NCBI RefSeq assembly: GCF_016808095.1
Contig: NC_068973.1
Location: 4,274,501 to 4,338,500 of the forward strand
Source of the DNA: Vigna angularis
Lineage: Eukaryota > Streptophyta > Magnoliopsida > Fabales > Fabaceae
Length of the DNA: 64,000 nt
Direction: 5' to 3'
Position 1 is the first letter of the stretch, and each line of letters begins with the position of its first letter. The notes under the pieces are model-generated. The model had not been told where the DNA came from and ran no database searches. It was given only the letters and a program-made list of their open reading frames with translations. Of this stretch, positions 37,301-48,636 are shown one piece after another. Position numbers and translations under genes: made by a program.

Positions 37301-39248
37301 ATTAATTAATTCCCGCTCATCTCTTATTAAATATTCCTCTAGAATATATCTGCATTTAATATAAATATCCTTATATTTAATATTTAATATAAATATCCCT
37401 ATATTTAATATAAATATCTCTCCGTATATTATTCTAGTATATATCCTTAATTATAAATATCTTATATTGAATATTTCCCTAAATATATATTTATTTACTC
37501 TAATTAACTTATACTATATTTATTTACTCTAATTAACTTATACTAAATATTCTTTTTGCTCATATACTTTCCAACCCTTATTATTACCCCTACCTTAGGT
37601 CGTAACAGAACACCTCCAAAGCTCTTTGTAATCATGACATAGCTTTTCTTTTATGTACAATTTTTTTCTTTTGAACATAAAAAAATACTGTAAATATCCT
37701 ATATTTTCTTCCTTAACAATTTCATCCCCATCATTTTCAAGATTTTTTGTTGAACAACTAGAAAACAAACTTAAATGACTGTTGAAAAGTGGGTATATAT
37801 GATGAATACAAATGATGACACGATTTTTACCTTTGCGCAGCCTGGCTTTCTCCTTTGATCTATTTTCTCCACCCATAATATATCCTGGAACAATCCAATG
37901 AAATCGATGCAATAACTTCTGAAGAATTTCATAAACCTGCAAACATAGCTCACGCGTCGGTACAAGAACCAACGCTATTGCCGATAGCACAATTAAATTT
38001 ATAATTAATACAAGCTTAACTTGCCATAACAATAAGCAAAATAATATGTTTAGACACTATAAAACAGTTAAATTGATATGTTAAACAATACTTTCAGGAA
38101 CAAAGTTTGATATATGTTTTCAAGATGCACTATTTCAATATTATACATTATAGAAAATAATGTGTCTTCACTTAACAGCTTAAGGCTGTACACAGTTGTT
38201 ATTTGACATATAATCAAGAGTTCAATCCCTTCTATTCTTATACTAATGAAAGAAAACGTTAATAATAAACTCGTGATGAATAAAATTGTTGAGAATTGGT
38301 CTTTGATAGAGCCCAATGATACCATACAATCTATATACCTAACACCACCCAGTAAAATAAGGATTTTGTCACTGCTTGTAAGGTCACGTTGGTATGTACG
38401 TTATCGATGCTTCAATATTAAAAAGGGGTTTAGCATACCTAACTGCTTATGTTTTTCCTTTTTGGGGGAGTTGATCACTGAAGTTCCAACTTTCACTCTC
38501 ACCATCCCCCTCCTCTATAAAATTCATGCGAAGCCATGGGATTCGAAAACAAATCCAAAGTAACTCGACAAAATAACAAAGCTAATGTCAAAATTAAGTA
38601 TTACTTCCATTATCTTATAAGTTATCACTACTTCAAGATGAACTATAAGTAGGATATATATTCACCATCCTCAAATGATAAAACTGATCAAAATGTGCTG
38701 GCCATTTAGCAAAAAAATAATAATAATTACACAAAGGAACTAAATCATTCAAAACAAAAACAAAACGCACCAAATGTTCCATCAGAGCGCTGAATCCGAT
38801 TTTCGTAACCCTGCAAGAGATGAACAATCGGAGCAAGATACGCAGCAGTCTTCCCCGTGCCCGTTGCAGCATTCACCAGTCTATAATTCTTAATTAAAGA
38901 ACCCAATTATGGATTTTCAATAAAAAATCTCAGCAAGAAACACCAAAAACTAAGAAAAGGATACGCATGACGCCCAGAGAGAATAACAGGAATCGCTTGA
39001 GCTTGTACCAGCGTCGGAACTTCGAACCCCAACCTCTCTGTAAACAATCAAAAATTAAAAATCAAATTGTGTCACTCTCTATAGAACCAACCAAGAATAA
39101 ATAACCACAAAAAAAAAAAAATACCATGAAGTTGTTCACACAAATTGGAATCAAGGCCAAGGCTGGAGAAGGAGCATGAAGCAAAAACGTTGTCGTTGCT
39201 GCCATTACCCTCGTTTTTCACTCCCTGACTAAGCTTCTTCACCCCCAT
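31331..39248 (-). CDS. RH17: DEAD-box ATP-dependent RNA helicase, RH17 type
   Basis: Ten exons join in phase: 39248-39125, 39037-38965, 38880-38771, 37974-37831, 35589-35481, 35093-34741, 34650-34577, 34207-33906, 33092-32846, 31591-31331. They give 598 aa; Arabidopsis RH17 is of similar length. All introns begin GT and end AG. The order is [11 protein letters not shown] (aa 22-32), VQAQAIP (52-58), Walker A ATGTGKT (71-77), PTREL (108-112), TPGR (158-161), DEAD (183-186), SAT (232-234), VVVFFST (motif IV, about 330-336), SARGLD (motif V), and HRVGRTAR (429-436). The basic C-terminus ends [13 protein letters not shown] and suits a nuclear or nucleolar protein. Members unwind RNA using ATP; a role in ribosome biogenesis is inferred from the yeast Dbp7-like relatives. 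Intron 4 carries a young LTR element in the same orientation. The start is the first ATG, just before MGVKKLSQG. Confidence 0.93.
31592..32845 (-). other. helicase intron 9 (1254 bp)
   Basis: The donor is AAG|GTGAATTT at 32845 and the acceptor TTTTCAG ends at 31592, so phase 0 is kept. Reading through the donor would stop after a short tail, which shows the splice is needed to reach the conserved [13 protein letters not shown] segment. The intron contains a SINE-like insertion. Confidence 0.85.
32310..32420 (+). mobile_element. possible tRNA-derived SINE
   Basis: TGCCAGTCCAGTGGTGGGG resembles an RNA polymerase III A box (TGGCNNAGTGG), and about 50 bp later AGGTTCTAACCTC resembles a B box (GGTTCRANYCC). 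The spacing fits a tRNA-type promoter. The 3' limit and target duplication were not determined. Confidence 0.4.
35667..35671. repeat. target-site duplication GAACA (left)
   Basis: The five bases immediately before the LTR element match the five immediately after it (37608-37612), as expected for retroviral-type integration. Confidence 0.9.
35672..36243 (-). repeat. 3' LTR (572 bp)
   Basis: This is the downstream LTR in element orientation. It is essentially identical to 37036-37607 along its whole length; the only difference I see lies in ATTCTTTCTGCTC against ATTCTTTTTGCTC. Confidence 0.93.
36179..36367 (-). pseudogene. remnant of a Ty3-type polyprotein C-terminus
   Basis: The frame contains [14 protein letters not shown] directly before the G-rich tract. 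Plant Ty3/gypsy polyproteins commonly end in an F/N-LEDKV-type segment at exactly this place next to the 3' LTR. The upstream domains are missing, so I read it as the surviving tail after a large internal deletion. The frame then runs into the LTR. Confidence 0.5.
36313..36929 (-). pseudogene. gag-like fragment, frameshifted
   Basis: Two overlapping minus-strand frames (36929-36699 and 36702-36313) share a composition of Glu/Arg/Lys with recurrent EPN motifs and predicted coiled coils ([19 protein letters not shown] in the first; [16 protein letters not shown] in the second). The reading frame slips by one near 36745, between two EPN-type repeats. N-terminal coiled coils are usual in plant Ty3-type gag. 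No zinc knuckle remains. It is probably a decayed gag start used mainly as packaging sequence. Confidence 0.5.
36943..37024 (-). repeat. 24-bp tandem repeat beside the primer site
   Basis: The unit GATCCGGCAGTTTCCTCCCT plus TGAC occurs at 36943, 36967 and 36991, with a partial fourth copy at 37015. It occupies the leader of the retroelement, between primer site and gag. Being a multiple of three it gives an eight-residue repeat (RIVKGGNC) in an open frame, but coding use is doubtful. Confidence 0.85.
37036..37607 (-). repeat. 5' LTR (572 bp)
   Basis: This is the upstream LTR in element orientation. It carries the same TGTTACG...CGTAACA ends as 35672-36243 and is followed on the + strand by GAACA. 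Confidence 0.93.
37608..37612. repeat. target-site duplication GAACA (right)
   Basis: It matches 35667-35671. Confidence 0.9.
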
Positions 39249-39394
39249 TATTTCTTCTCTTGATCCATTCTGAGCGAAAGGGTTTACGAGGTTTTATCAT
39301 TTTGGGCCGACTTTTTTGGGCCGATCCCTTGGAGGCCCATCAGTGTGAAATAATATATGGCAAGTGCTGAATGGGCTTGTTGGCGAGGGCCATT
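39249..39394. promoter_or_regulatory. compact bidirectional promoter with site-II motifs
   Basis: Only 146 bp separate the helicase ATG and the divergent membrane-protein ATG. The interval has TTGGGCC twice (about 39301 and 39317), AGGCCCAT (about 39332) and ATGGGCT (39371). TGGGCC/GGCCCA site-II elements bind TCP factors and are common in promoters of growth- and ribosome-linked genes. No clear TATA box is seen, so dispersed starts in both directions are likely. Confidence 0.7.
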
Positions 39395-41186
39395 ATGGGA
39401 ACGGCGGAGGAGGTGGTGGAAATAGAGAGTTTGGAGAAGAGTTTGTTGGAGGAGAATGAGCGCGAGACGGAGGCGGTGCTCTATGCGGCGTCGTTCCGGG
39501 AGATGGAACACAGATTCGTGAAGTATCAAACAGTGCAGTGGGTGCTTTACTCCGTGTTGTTGATTCTGGCATGGGGCATTGGATTTCTCATGTTGCTTTA
39601 TCTACCAGTGAGAAGGTTCATACTGAGGAAGGATATTCGTTCTAGAACCCTCTATCTCACTCCAAACGCCATTGTTTACAAGGCAATCTCTCCCTCTCTC
39701 GTGTTGCTTTATCGTTATTTATTTTTTGAGAAATCAAAATTTCGTGAATATGTGGTTGTGTAGCTCAGATTACGAGGCCGGTGCCATTTCCGTGTTTTGG
39801 AGTGCTGAAGAAGGAGAAGCACGTTTTGCTGCACTCTGTGGCAGATGTTGTGGTTGAACAAGGTGCAGATTGTTCATTTTTCTTATGTATTATTGTGCTT
39901 TGATTTGCAAAAGAGTGGGATGAAATGTAATGAAAAAAAAATGATGTTAAAATTAAAATACATCGAATGAGTAAAGTGTTTTTTTCTCATCCCGTTTAAC
40001 TATGATTAATGGTTTAGATTTATGATTCTTATTTAACCCGGTGTTCTCGCTAGAGTTGGAGACAAGCCTTGTGGAAACACTTGATCATTAAGAGATGAGA
40101 ATTATAATTCTGGTCTCGGTCTTCTTTTGACATTGAACTAGATTAATCATGTATGACCGTTTCTGATAGGATTACTATTATTTATTCTTCCGTTCAGTTG
40201 ACACTATATGTTGTGATTGGTTTCATTTCTTGTTTTTCTATTAAGCTTTCCAATATCCAGTAATGGTTTTATGGTCGTATGGTTTCAATTTTTAGTTCGT
40301 GATTTATTGTCTCTATTCATAGGATACTTGCAATCACTTTTTGGCGTCTATTCTCTTAGAGTTGAAAATGTTGGAGTTAGAAGGCCACCCAGTGATGATG
40401 TTAAAATCGAGGGGGTTGCGAACCCAAATGCTTTCAGGAAGGTATCCTTCTTTTAAAGACATATCCAAAATCTAAAACCGTTTCTACTTAGAAATTTCTC
40501 GTTGCTCTCGTCTTCCGCATCAAGTTGATTGATAGCATGGGTTATGTGGAACTGCTCTTTGCAATGCTTCCATTCTTTTCAGGCAGTTATGATGCGTCTA
40601 TCAAATATGAGAAATGAGGTTATGTCGAGGCAGGTTTCTACATTTGAAGATGTTCCAAACCATCTGATGGTAAGTCATCGCTGTGCCAGATTGGGAATAA
40701 ATTTTTTAAAAATTTTCTACTTTTTCTTTTTGTCTCTTTTTCTTCTGGGGAAGTGGGTGACCGATAGTGTTAAGTCATTGACAGGTAAACCTTTATATTG
40801 CTTAGCACTCATTGCTCATGTTGCTTACCTATTGTCTCTATCTATCTCACCTTTTATTGTTTTCTGTAACTTCCAGATGTCTACATCGAAGTCATTGAAA
40901 CATGATTATAAACCTTCTCGGGAGCAGCTACTAATGCAGAAACTAGAGGAAGTTGGAAGCTCTGTCAAGGTAGAATATGTACAAGAGATGTTGAATTGTT
41001 ATTTAATTAATGGCACCGAGGATGGGAAGAAACACGAATTTTAATAATTCCCGAGATTGAAATAGAATAAAAAATTACGAATTGATTCTTTTCTTTTCGC
41101 TAAGAACCCAGGTATGTTGTTTATTGCAGAGAATACAATCTTTATTTGAAGAGCAACAATCCCAAACAACAGAATCCATAGATTGA
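39395..41186 (+). CDS. uncharacterised membrane protein with PH-like (bPH2/DUF304-like) region
   Basis: Six exons join in phase: 39395-39682, 39769-39862, 40323-40441, 40583-40669, 40877-40969, 41130-41186. They give 245 aa. An acidic N-terminus precedes two closely spaced hydrophobic stretches (about aa 46-72, VLYSVLLILAWGIGFLMLLY). Then come RSRTLYLTPNAIVYK, HVLLHSVADVVVEQGYLQSLF, GVYSLRVENVG and IEGVANPNAFRK. This order resembles bacterial PH (bPH2/DUF304) membrane proteins: membrane segment, R-x-Y-x-LT-x-x-x-I strand, 'I-x-D-V-x-x-x-x-G-x-x-x-x-x-F-G' and 'V-x-N-P-x-x-F-R'. The family link is my inference. Intron 1 is GC-AG. An upstream in-frame ATG at 39371 would add eight residues; I chose the second because the conserved acidic start follows it directly. 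Confidence 0.85.
39683..39768 (+). other. 86-bp GC-AG intron
   Basis: The exon ends TACAAG and the intron begins GCAATC. It ends TAGCTCAG before ATTACGAGGCCG. No GT donor near the junction keeps the frame, and joining AAG to ATT ACG AGG gives YK-ITRPVPFP without a shift. GC donors are a known minor plant class, usually after AAG as here. Confidence 0.75.
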
Positions 41187-42727
41187 GGTTAGTGAATTTT
41201 ATGTAAAAAAAAAATCCTGTGTTGTTTGCATGTATTCGGCTTTACATTCAAGTGCTTGTCCACTTTGATATATAAAAGCAATATTAAAGAGACGCACATA
41301 GCTAGAGGAAAATTGATACAAATATTTAGATCAAAATCAATTTTCAAGCCAGATAAGGATGGAATTTTTTCCAGATACCAGCATATAATTTGGTAATTCT
41401 TTATTATGCATATGCTGACTTTGCCTGTGTTGTATACGTATGTTAATTTTCCATTGGACACACAGGTGCGGTGATATTGTAACTAACGATCAATATCTCT
41501 TTCCAGGGCAGTTTTCAGTTTCAATAAATATTAGTGCTACTTTGTTGACAGCCCCTAGAAGTGTATGTTTGACGCCACCTGCAAAATTGTAGCTATTTAT
41601 TTTGTTAGTTTGTATCCCGTAGCTCTCAAATTTGCCTCTTTAAACAACAAAAATTGTACATCTTGATCGTTATGCGGCTTGAAGGCTTGAAGGTGTCTCG
41701 AAATGAATACGTTTCAAATGTTCTATGTCTGTTGATTATTTCAGATGTAATACTTTTCTCCCGTTTTATTTTCATGTAATGCAGAGTGAGAAGCTTTTTG
41801 TATTGTACTAGTAGTATCCTTTGTTTAGAATCTTGTTAAAATATTAAGTAACGTGATTTTTGTTAAACTTCTTATGTTTAGTTTAACTTTAAAAAATTAA
41901 CTTTAGATTTGGAATTGTTTTCTACTTTCTAGAATCACATCAAATTACATTAATTTAAAGTGATATTTCTTTTGTTTAGTTCATGTTAACATCTCTATAT
42001 TTGGTAAAATGGCACACTACATTAATTGAGTTTGTACAAATAATAAGCAAGCAAAATTATATTTATAACGTTTTTTTTTTCATAGTTGAACATGTCTTTT
42101 TTTCAGGTATTTTAGTTTTTTAATTTCATAATTTTAGATAAAATTAACTATATAGTATACTAACTTTTAAAATCGTTTTTTTAAATAGAAACTCAACATG
42201 AATTATCTCATTTAGCATCGTTCACCCTTTCCACTCAATAAAACAGAGTATTAATATTTATGACATTACGGTAGACAAATAAAACAGATATCAGATGAAA
42301 AATAAGTGGAGATAATAAATAAATAGTAATGAGTTGTACAAATTTTTAATTTATTTCTTTTCTTTTTTCTCTTCTCAACAAACACGACTTTCTTTTCCTT
42401 CCTTTGACAATGAATCAAATAAAATTAGTACTAAAATAAATTCTTTATGAAAAGAATCACTTGTTGAAGAATCACTTCTATGCTCAAACAATTCTTCAAT
42501 AGTACAGTTCAATTAATAGTACAATTACACCTGCGTGTATAAAAATTCAAATATTGTTTCGCACAATTTGCCTCTTCTAACCCTAGTTCCCACTTGATTT
42601 AACAAAAAGCTAATTTCGATCCCAAAGAAGGGGAAGTTAAAGTACATAAATATCTGTTACATGTATTAGCACAAAAAGCCTCCACTTGTAAGTTATAAAT
42701 ACAGAAATTTGAGGTCAAGATTAGCTT
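41187..42727. other. convergent intergenic region
   Basis: It lies between the 3' ends of the membrane-protein gene and the lectin-kinase gene, and it probably holds both 3' untranslated regions. No other gene is seen. Confidence 0.6.
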
Positions 42728-45700
42728 TTACTTTGCAGGTGGTTGGGCAATTTGTTGCAGCTGGTGAACAACATGAGACATTCTAGGGCGCATAGAAGGA
42801 ACATGCTGCGTGCAGGAATAAACAAGGTCAACCACCTTTTGGATGGTACTAGCCTCAGGGATAATGCTAGAAGAGGATGAAGTTATATGAGGATCCAAGA
42901 GTTCGTGGTAGCGATGAACTTGCACAAGAGGTGTTGCCCACTCAAAGATACTCTGCCAACCAACAGAATCAACTGCCTGTGTAGGTCTACGTCCACTTAC
43001 TATTTCAAGTAGTAGGACGCCAAAACTATATACGTCACTCTTTGTTGTAAACTCGTTTCTATACACAAACTCTGGAGCAAGATATCCGTAAGTTCCACCT
43101 GCCATGACAGTTCTCTCATGCATTACTTCGTACGGCACAATCTTGGACAGACCAACACCCATCAGGCGTGCTCCAAACTCCTCATCCAGGAGTACATTGC
43201 TTGCACGTATATCTCGATGCACCACTTGTGGCTTAACCTTGTCATGCAGAAACCTGTTGAAATAGGGAGGTGGGCCGCAATTATACATTAATCAATCTAT
43301 CATTTAAGTTCAAAATACTGCAGAGTATGGAACATTTAATTTATTTATTTATTTATTTACTTTTAGTCGGCAAATCAAGTTTGGAACAAACTCAAGAGGA
43401 ATAGTTTTGTAGAGTGAATGGAATTATAATTACCGTTATGAAAAAACTCAACAAACATTCATATGGTTCCCCGGACATGGGTTTCAAATTATTTCCTCCT
43501 ATCTTTCTTCATCCCTTCCCACCACCCATTCTTCTTGATAGGTAGATAACGGCCTACTTACCCTTGGCATGATTTTACAAGCTAACTAACATAGCATATT
43601 TAGAGACTAAAAAGCCATCGGGTTTCTTTTGTTATATCCTCCTATAAAGCACACAAGGCATTGAAGAGTTTGCATAATGAAGGTAAACATAATCCACTAC
43701 ACTGGACCAATATAGGACAGCAACAATGAAATGAAGCAACGTTATATAACTAACCAGGAAAAAGTCCTTGAAGATTGATGCTAAAGGAGTGAAATCTTTC
43801 ATAAATGATCTTACAAGGCTCAGGAAATGTAATTTTTTATATAATATAATAAATAAACATTAGAAAAGAAGATAATATTTAAAACATCTTCAAAAATCTC
43901 AATTGATACAGTCTAGTGCTGGACAAGGAAACTGTAGATAGCCCATAACGCAAACGAAAACTGAAACCTAACCGGCAATTAAAAAAACACATTAATTATT
44001 TCCTCTTTTCTAGATGGATCAGGATCCTCTAATGATAACTAGTGACATGAGGACATAATATAAGACAGATGCAATGCAAGATTAGTGGATCCAACACAAA
44101 CAACAATGGGCTACGATAATTAGCTCTATATCTCTATCTCCCTCTATGATCATCTAGTGTCAAATAGCATTGTGGGATCCTAGTACATTTACTCTGAAAC
44201 TCCACCGTCCACGTGAAGTTTTGAGCCAAGTACACCAGCAGAGCATATTTTAATTCATTCAACTCCACCATCCTTTGTAATATTTACTTGGTCAAATGGC
44301 GATCCCTATCTTTAGAATGAAAAGAATATTGCTCTCATGCAAAAATAACATTCAAGAACAGGATGGCTGTAGGACTTTAGAGACAGGGAAATCCAGAACA
44401 TGAAAGTTCTTCACTCAATTTGATAATCAATGAGACCAGTGACATTTAGACATACTAGATGGAACAAACATATCCCGAGTTCTATTCTATTGTTGCTACA
44501 TTGTAAAGAAAGAATTGAAAAGGACAGTTTAAAAATGAAACACTCTGGTTCCAATTAAAAGGGTGGAACATCAAAGAAAACAGACTGGAAGAAAAATCAA
44601 TTTCATTTCAATTTGTCCATGCACCAGACACAACAAGTATTAAATTAAATGTTCCCTTATGAAATTTGGAATCTTAAAAGTCATAATACAGTGCATATTA
44701 CAAAGAATGCACACAAATACAACAGAATAACCTAAATGCCCACATTCATAGCAAAACAATTTGTATCATAAGAAATTTTTTGTTAATTTGAGTGAAATAT
44801 GCACATGAACAAGGAGTGTGAAAAATTATAGATAAAATGTAGTAAGTTAGCAAAATAAAAAGTATATTTTGAACATACGCAATTCCTTGAGCAAGCGTTG
44901 TAGCAATTTTCATCCTCATAGCCCAATCTAAGCTGCGACCTCCCCTAGGTATGTGATGCAGCCATTTATCTAAGGGACCATTAGCTACAAACTCATAAAC
45001 AATGTAGCGATCACCATGATCATAGCAGCATCCCATCACAGCAACCAGATTGGGATATCGAAGCCTAGCAACCCTGCTAATTTCAGAATAAAACTCCTTT
45101 TTCCTCTGAAAACTTGTCCTCTTTAATCTCTTAACTGCAACCCTTGAACCATCTGATAAAACCCCACTGTATGTACCACCAGTCTTGGTATCACCAACAA
45201 GACGATTACCTTCACTGAAATTCTTCGTAATTGACCTTAACTCCTCTTTGGTGAAGACTTTCCATGATGGAAGAGAAGCTCCTGGAACAGATATTTTTCT
45301 AGACCGCCTTCTTTTCTTTCCCCGCTTATATACAAGAAGCCAAACTACCACTGCTAATGTTGTGGAGAGTATCAATGCACTGACTACTATGAGGATGATA
45401 AGGTAATAATCCCTATGGCAGTGCATCCGGTTACACGCTGCATCTATTATAAAAGAAAATGGGTAAACGGTTCAGTCAGAAATGATGATTTAAAAATTCA
45501 TTAAACGATGCACCTATTTAACATATTTTTTAATAGCAAGAGACTTTTTGGGTGAGGGAATAAAATAGATTTGAAAATATAAATACTGAATCTCTAATGA
45601 ATGCAAAATGAGAATTGGTAGTGATATACAACAAGAACATACCTATATCAAGTATACACAGAGAAGAGTGAGGATTATCGCATCTCTCACTCACGAGAGA

Positions 45701-47545
45701 GTTTGAATTATTAGTCATTACTGTGCACAGACTATCTGTATTGTTTCCATGACAGGATAGTCCAGTTCCATTACAATGGGGAGGAACATTTTCCAATGGA
45801 AATATGGAGTTATTCCCTGGTGAATTGTCAGACCACATCCACTGATAACCAGTTGTAGTGTTGCGTCTTTGTCCACCAATCCAGCAACTATTCACAGATT
45901 CACCACACAGGCTCTGAGCAAATTGTAGCTCCTGAAGTGATGTCAATGAAGCTAAATGTCCACCATACTTACTACAACAGATTTCTGAGTCATTCCAAGA
46001 TTGAGGCCTCCCAACATGAAGAAAGCATTTGGTCTTGTTAGGGTCCATAACCCAACCAATAGGGCAAGGTACTGCAGAAGGAGAGGAAATAATATAATAA
46101 TTGAAAACTCAAGCATTACTATTCAAAGTCTATCCAAACAAATTACAAAATTAACTATCCAAATGTGACTATAAGCATCATCAGATGTAATGTATTAGAA
46201 TTTATATAGAATATATCAAATCATGAATATTAAGTATTACGAATTGTGCACAACAATTCTTATACCATTCATGTAGATAATAGGATGTGAGCATCGATGT
46301 TGTCCAAATCAGTAAACTTGCACAATCCTGCAACTTTGGGGGCACTATTGACCAAATTCACATGGCAGAGCAGAGAATCTGCCGATCATTAAATGCTCAC
46401 AAGTTTGCTTGCAGAAACAGCAGATCATTGCCCATGTTAATCTTGAATGTTGGATGGTCTTGGAATTTTGTTACCCAACTTGGGAAATATGTGTGTGTGT
46501 CTGTGTGTGAGTAGACTATTCAGGTTGTCTATTGTAACCCAATTCAAAAATTAGATGTACATCCCATTTGTGCTTAAGGTTCCCAAAATGCACATAGAAA
46601 CCATCGCTCGTTTCTATTCATAGCTGTCAGCGAGCAGCACTGACGCTGCATCACCAACATCTAAATATAATTGTGCATTTTTAAGAGGATATTACAATCC
46701 AAGTTACCATCCCTAAGTTATGATCATGTTACCCCCTTCCTATCAATGATCCACGAGTTTTATAAAATTGATGAGCATGATGAGATGCATCTAGATGCAA
46801 ACTCACTGATGAGAGAAAACCTTCCAATTAGTTATAATTAGTTGTAATTTGCCTGTGTATTAGTTAGCTTGTTAGTTTTACTTGGGTGCTAACAGCAAAT
46901 TATTCATGTAAACTACTATTCAGCTAGTAACTAAGTGAACAAAATTGCAACATGTATTTGTTTAACACCTCTGACTTTTCAAGGTCAAGAAAGCATAATT
47001 TATTTTCAGTGCTGACCTTGTCTCCTAGGATATCCACTAAATATAACAGAAAATATTACCAGTGAAACTGAGATAATTTAGTGATATTCCTCCAGAGTCG
47101 GAGGTATTCAATGACTCTTCATAATCATTGGGGAAAATCTCAAGCATCAATGCTTTTGGATCAGAGAGAGTACAATAATAATAACAATAATTATAGCAAC
47201 GACAATAATAATAATAATTTCTAAAATAGCAACTACCATCGTTATGTAAGCAATAGAAGAACTCGTACCTTTTGTATCTCTACTGAGAGAACCATCGAAG
47301 TATCCACAAGTCTCGTTCAGTGTCTGCAAGCAAGACAAAGCTTCCACAAATCGGTTCACAACATAAAACATTTCTCAAGAAAGAACTATAAAAGGAAAAC
47401 TTCAGTTACTATTACTATTATTTCTTGAGATTGACCAAACATGAAGTAACACACTCACAGCATTGGAAGCGAGTCCATGAGCAGCAACAGCGAGTAGAGA
47501 GAGCAGAAGGAGAAGAAATTGCAGTGCCATGGACTTAGCTTCCAT
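42728..47545 (-). CDS. C-type lectin receptor-like kinase (At1g52310-like), predicted pseudokinase
   Basis: Five exons join in phase: 47545-47459, 47323-47269, 46071-45643, 45443-44879, 43253-42728. They give 553 aa. There is a signal peptide (MEAKSMALQFLLLLLSLLAV, aa 1-20, cleavage near 25). A C-type lectin domain spans about 48-190, with WNDSEICCSKYGGHLASL, NSCWIGG, WMWSDNSP and several NxT/NxS sites. A membrane segment covers about 203-228, followed by the stop-transfer KRGKKRRRSRK. The kinase domain starts near 254 and has Lys295 in VAVKRL, HRD at 391-393, APE in YLAPEFVYRNEF and DVYSFGVLLLEIVSGRRP. The DFG motif is replaced by GVG (411-413) and the glycine loop (GDTKTGGTYSG) is atypical, so catalysis is doubtful. 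It is likely a plasma-membrane glycan or pathogen sensor; the ligand is unknown. The 5' region has GGCCCATT about 300 bp upstream. Confidence 0.92.
43254..44878 (-). other. lectin-kinase intron 4 (1625 bp)
   Basis: The donor is GCAAGGAATTGC|GTATGTTC and the acceptor TTCAACAG|GTTTCTGCATGA. The junction splits an Ala codon just before FLHDKVKPQVVHRD. Nothing else is recognised in the intron. Confidence 0.8.
46072..47268 (-). other. lectin-kinase intron 2 (1197 bp)
   Basis: It contains a short TG repeat (46492-46509) and an imperfect ATA/ATT-rich run (47168-47220). A 75-codon plus-strand open frame at 46287-46514 has no recognisable content and is ignored. Confidence 0.7.
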
Positions 47546-48215
47546 CACAGTAACCTCAAAACCTGGATTCCACTAATGAAGAAACGGGAACATCACATAC
47601 CGAGAGCGTGCCAGAGTAACAGCAGCAGAAGAAGAAGAAGAGCTGTTCATTTCTTTGCCCTTGAAGTGTGAGAAGTAAAGGAAAGAGGGGAAGGCGTTCC
47701 AATTCTGGTTCGTTCATTTCAGCGTTTTGGTGGGTAGGTGTAAATGCAATTAAAGACAGTCACCACTCTGAACGAAGAGGTGTCAGATCTGTTCAAAAGG
47801 CACAGGTCAGTCTTTTTCACGTCGCAAAAGCCCAATATGCTAGGCCCATTTTAGTGTAGTCAATTTTCAGCAAGTCCAAACACAAGCTGAAACCCATTCT
47901 CAACCTATATTTCCAACATAACATGCCACTTCTTTTAGTTTATTATATAACGAATTTAAACTTAAATTTTTTTATTTTATAAATTAAAACATCCTGTGTG
48001 ATTAATTATTTATAGCATTTTAAATTTTACTTTAAGAAAATATAATTAGTTTTACAATATAATAAAATTCAGTGGGTATAAGCATATAGTTTAATCGAAT
48101 AGGACATCAATCATACCAATAAGTTTACATCTCATACGGACACCAACCAATCAAGATCCCTGTAACCCGCCCATTTAACTTAATAATGCATTCTATTACT
48201 TATGATTCAGATAAG
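47546..48215. promoter_or_regulatory. lectin-kinase upstream region
   Basis: It includes the probable 5' untranslated region (AGAAGAAGAAG run at 47626-47640). AAAAGCCCAATATG and AGGCCCATTTTAG (47826-47853) are site-II-like promoter motifs in either orientation. There is no gene on the opposite strand that I can support. Confidence 0.45.
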
Positions 48216-48385
48216 GTTAAACCCGTTCGAAATTCTCTATTTTCATTACAATTCTATCTTTTAAGTTTTGTCAATTAAACTTTTAATATGGTTAACCTTT
48301 TGATGAGCTGGCACGATGACAAGGTAAGTATTTTATACGTGGCGGGAACGTATAGTAAAAAATAAAAAAATAAAGTTTCTGATAA

Positions 48386-48636
<251 letters not shown>

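Larger units (their letters stand above)
35672..37607 (-). mobile_element. young non-autonomous LTR retrotransposon in helicase intron 4
   Basis: Two 572-bp LTRs (35672-36243 and 37036-37607) bound a 792-bp interior. On the minus strand the element reads TGTTACGACC...GTACGTAACA, so it has TG...CA ends. I count one difference between the LTRs (C at 36192 against T in the other copy), which indicates a recent insertion. A primer site starting TGGTCCGACCTGCC lies three bases inside the upstream LTR (37033 downward), complementary to a tRNA ending ACCA. A G-rich tract GCAGCGGGGTGTAA precedes the other LTR. The interior codes only for a gag-like start and the last residues typical of a Ty3-type polyprotein. 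Protease, reverse transcriptase and integrase are deleted, so it needs a helper. Confidence 0.93.

Noticed and set aside
38246..38563. 105-codon plus-strand frame in helicase intron 3
   Set aside because: It lies within the intron between exons 38880-38771 and 37974-37831 and has no recognisable content.
46287..46514. 75-codon plus-strand frame in lectin-kinase intron 2
   Set aside because: It ends in a TG repeat, lacks any motif and lies antisense inside an intron.
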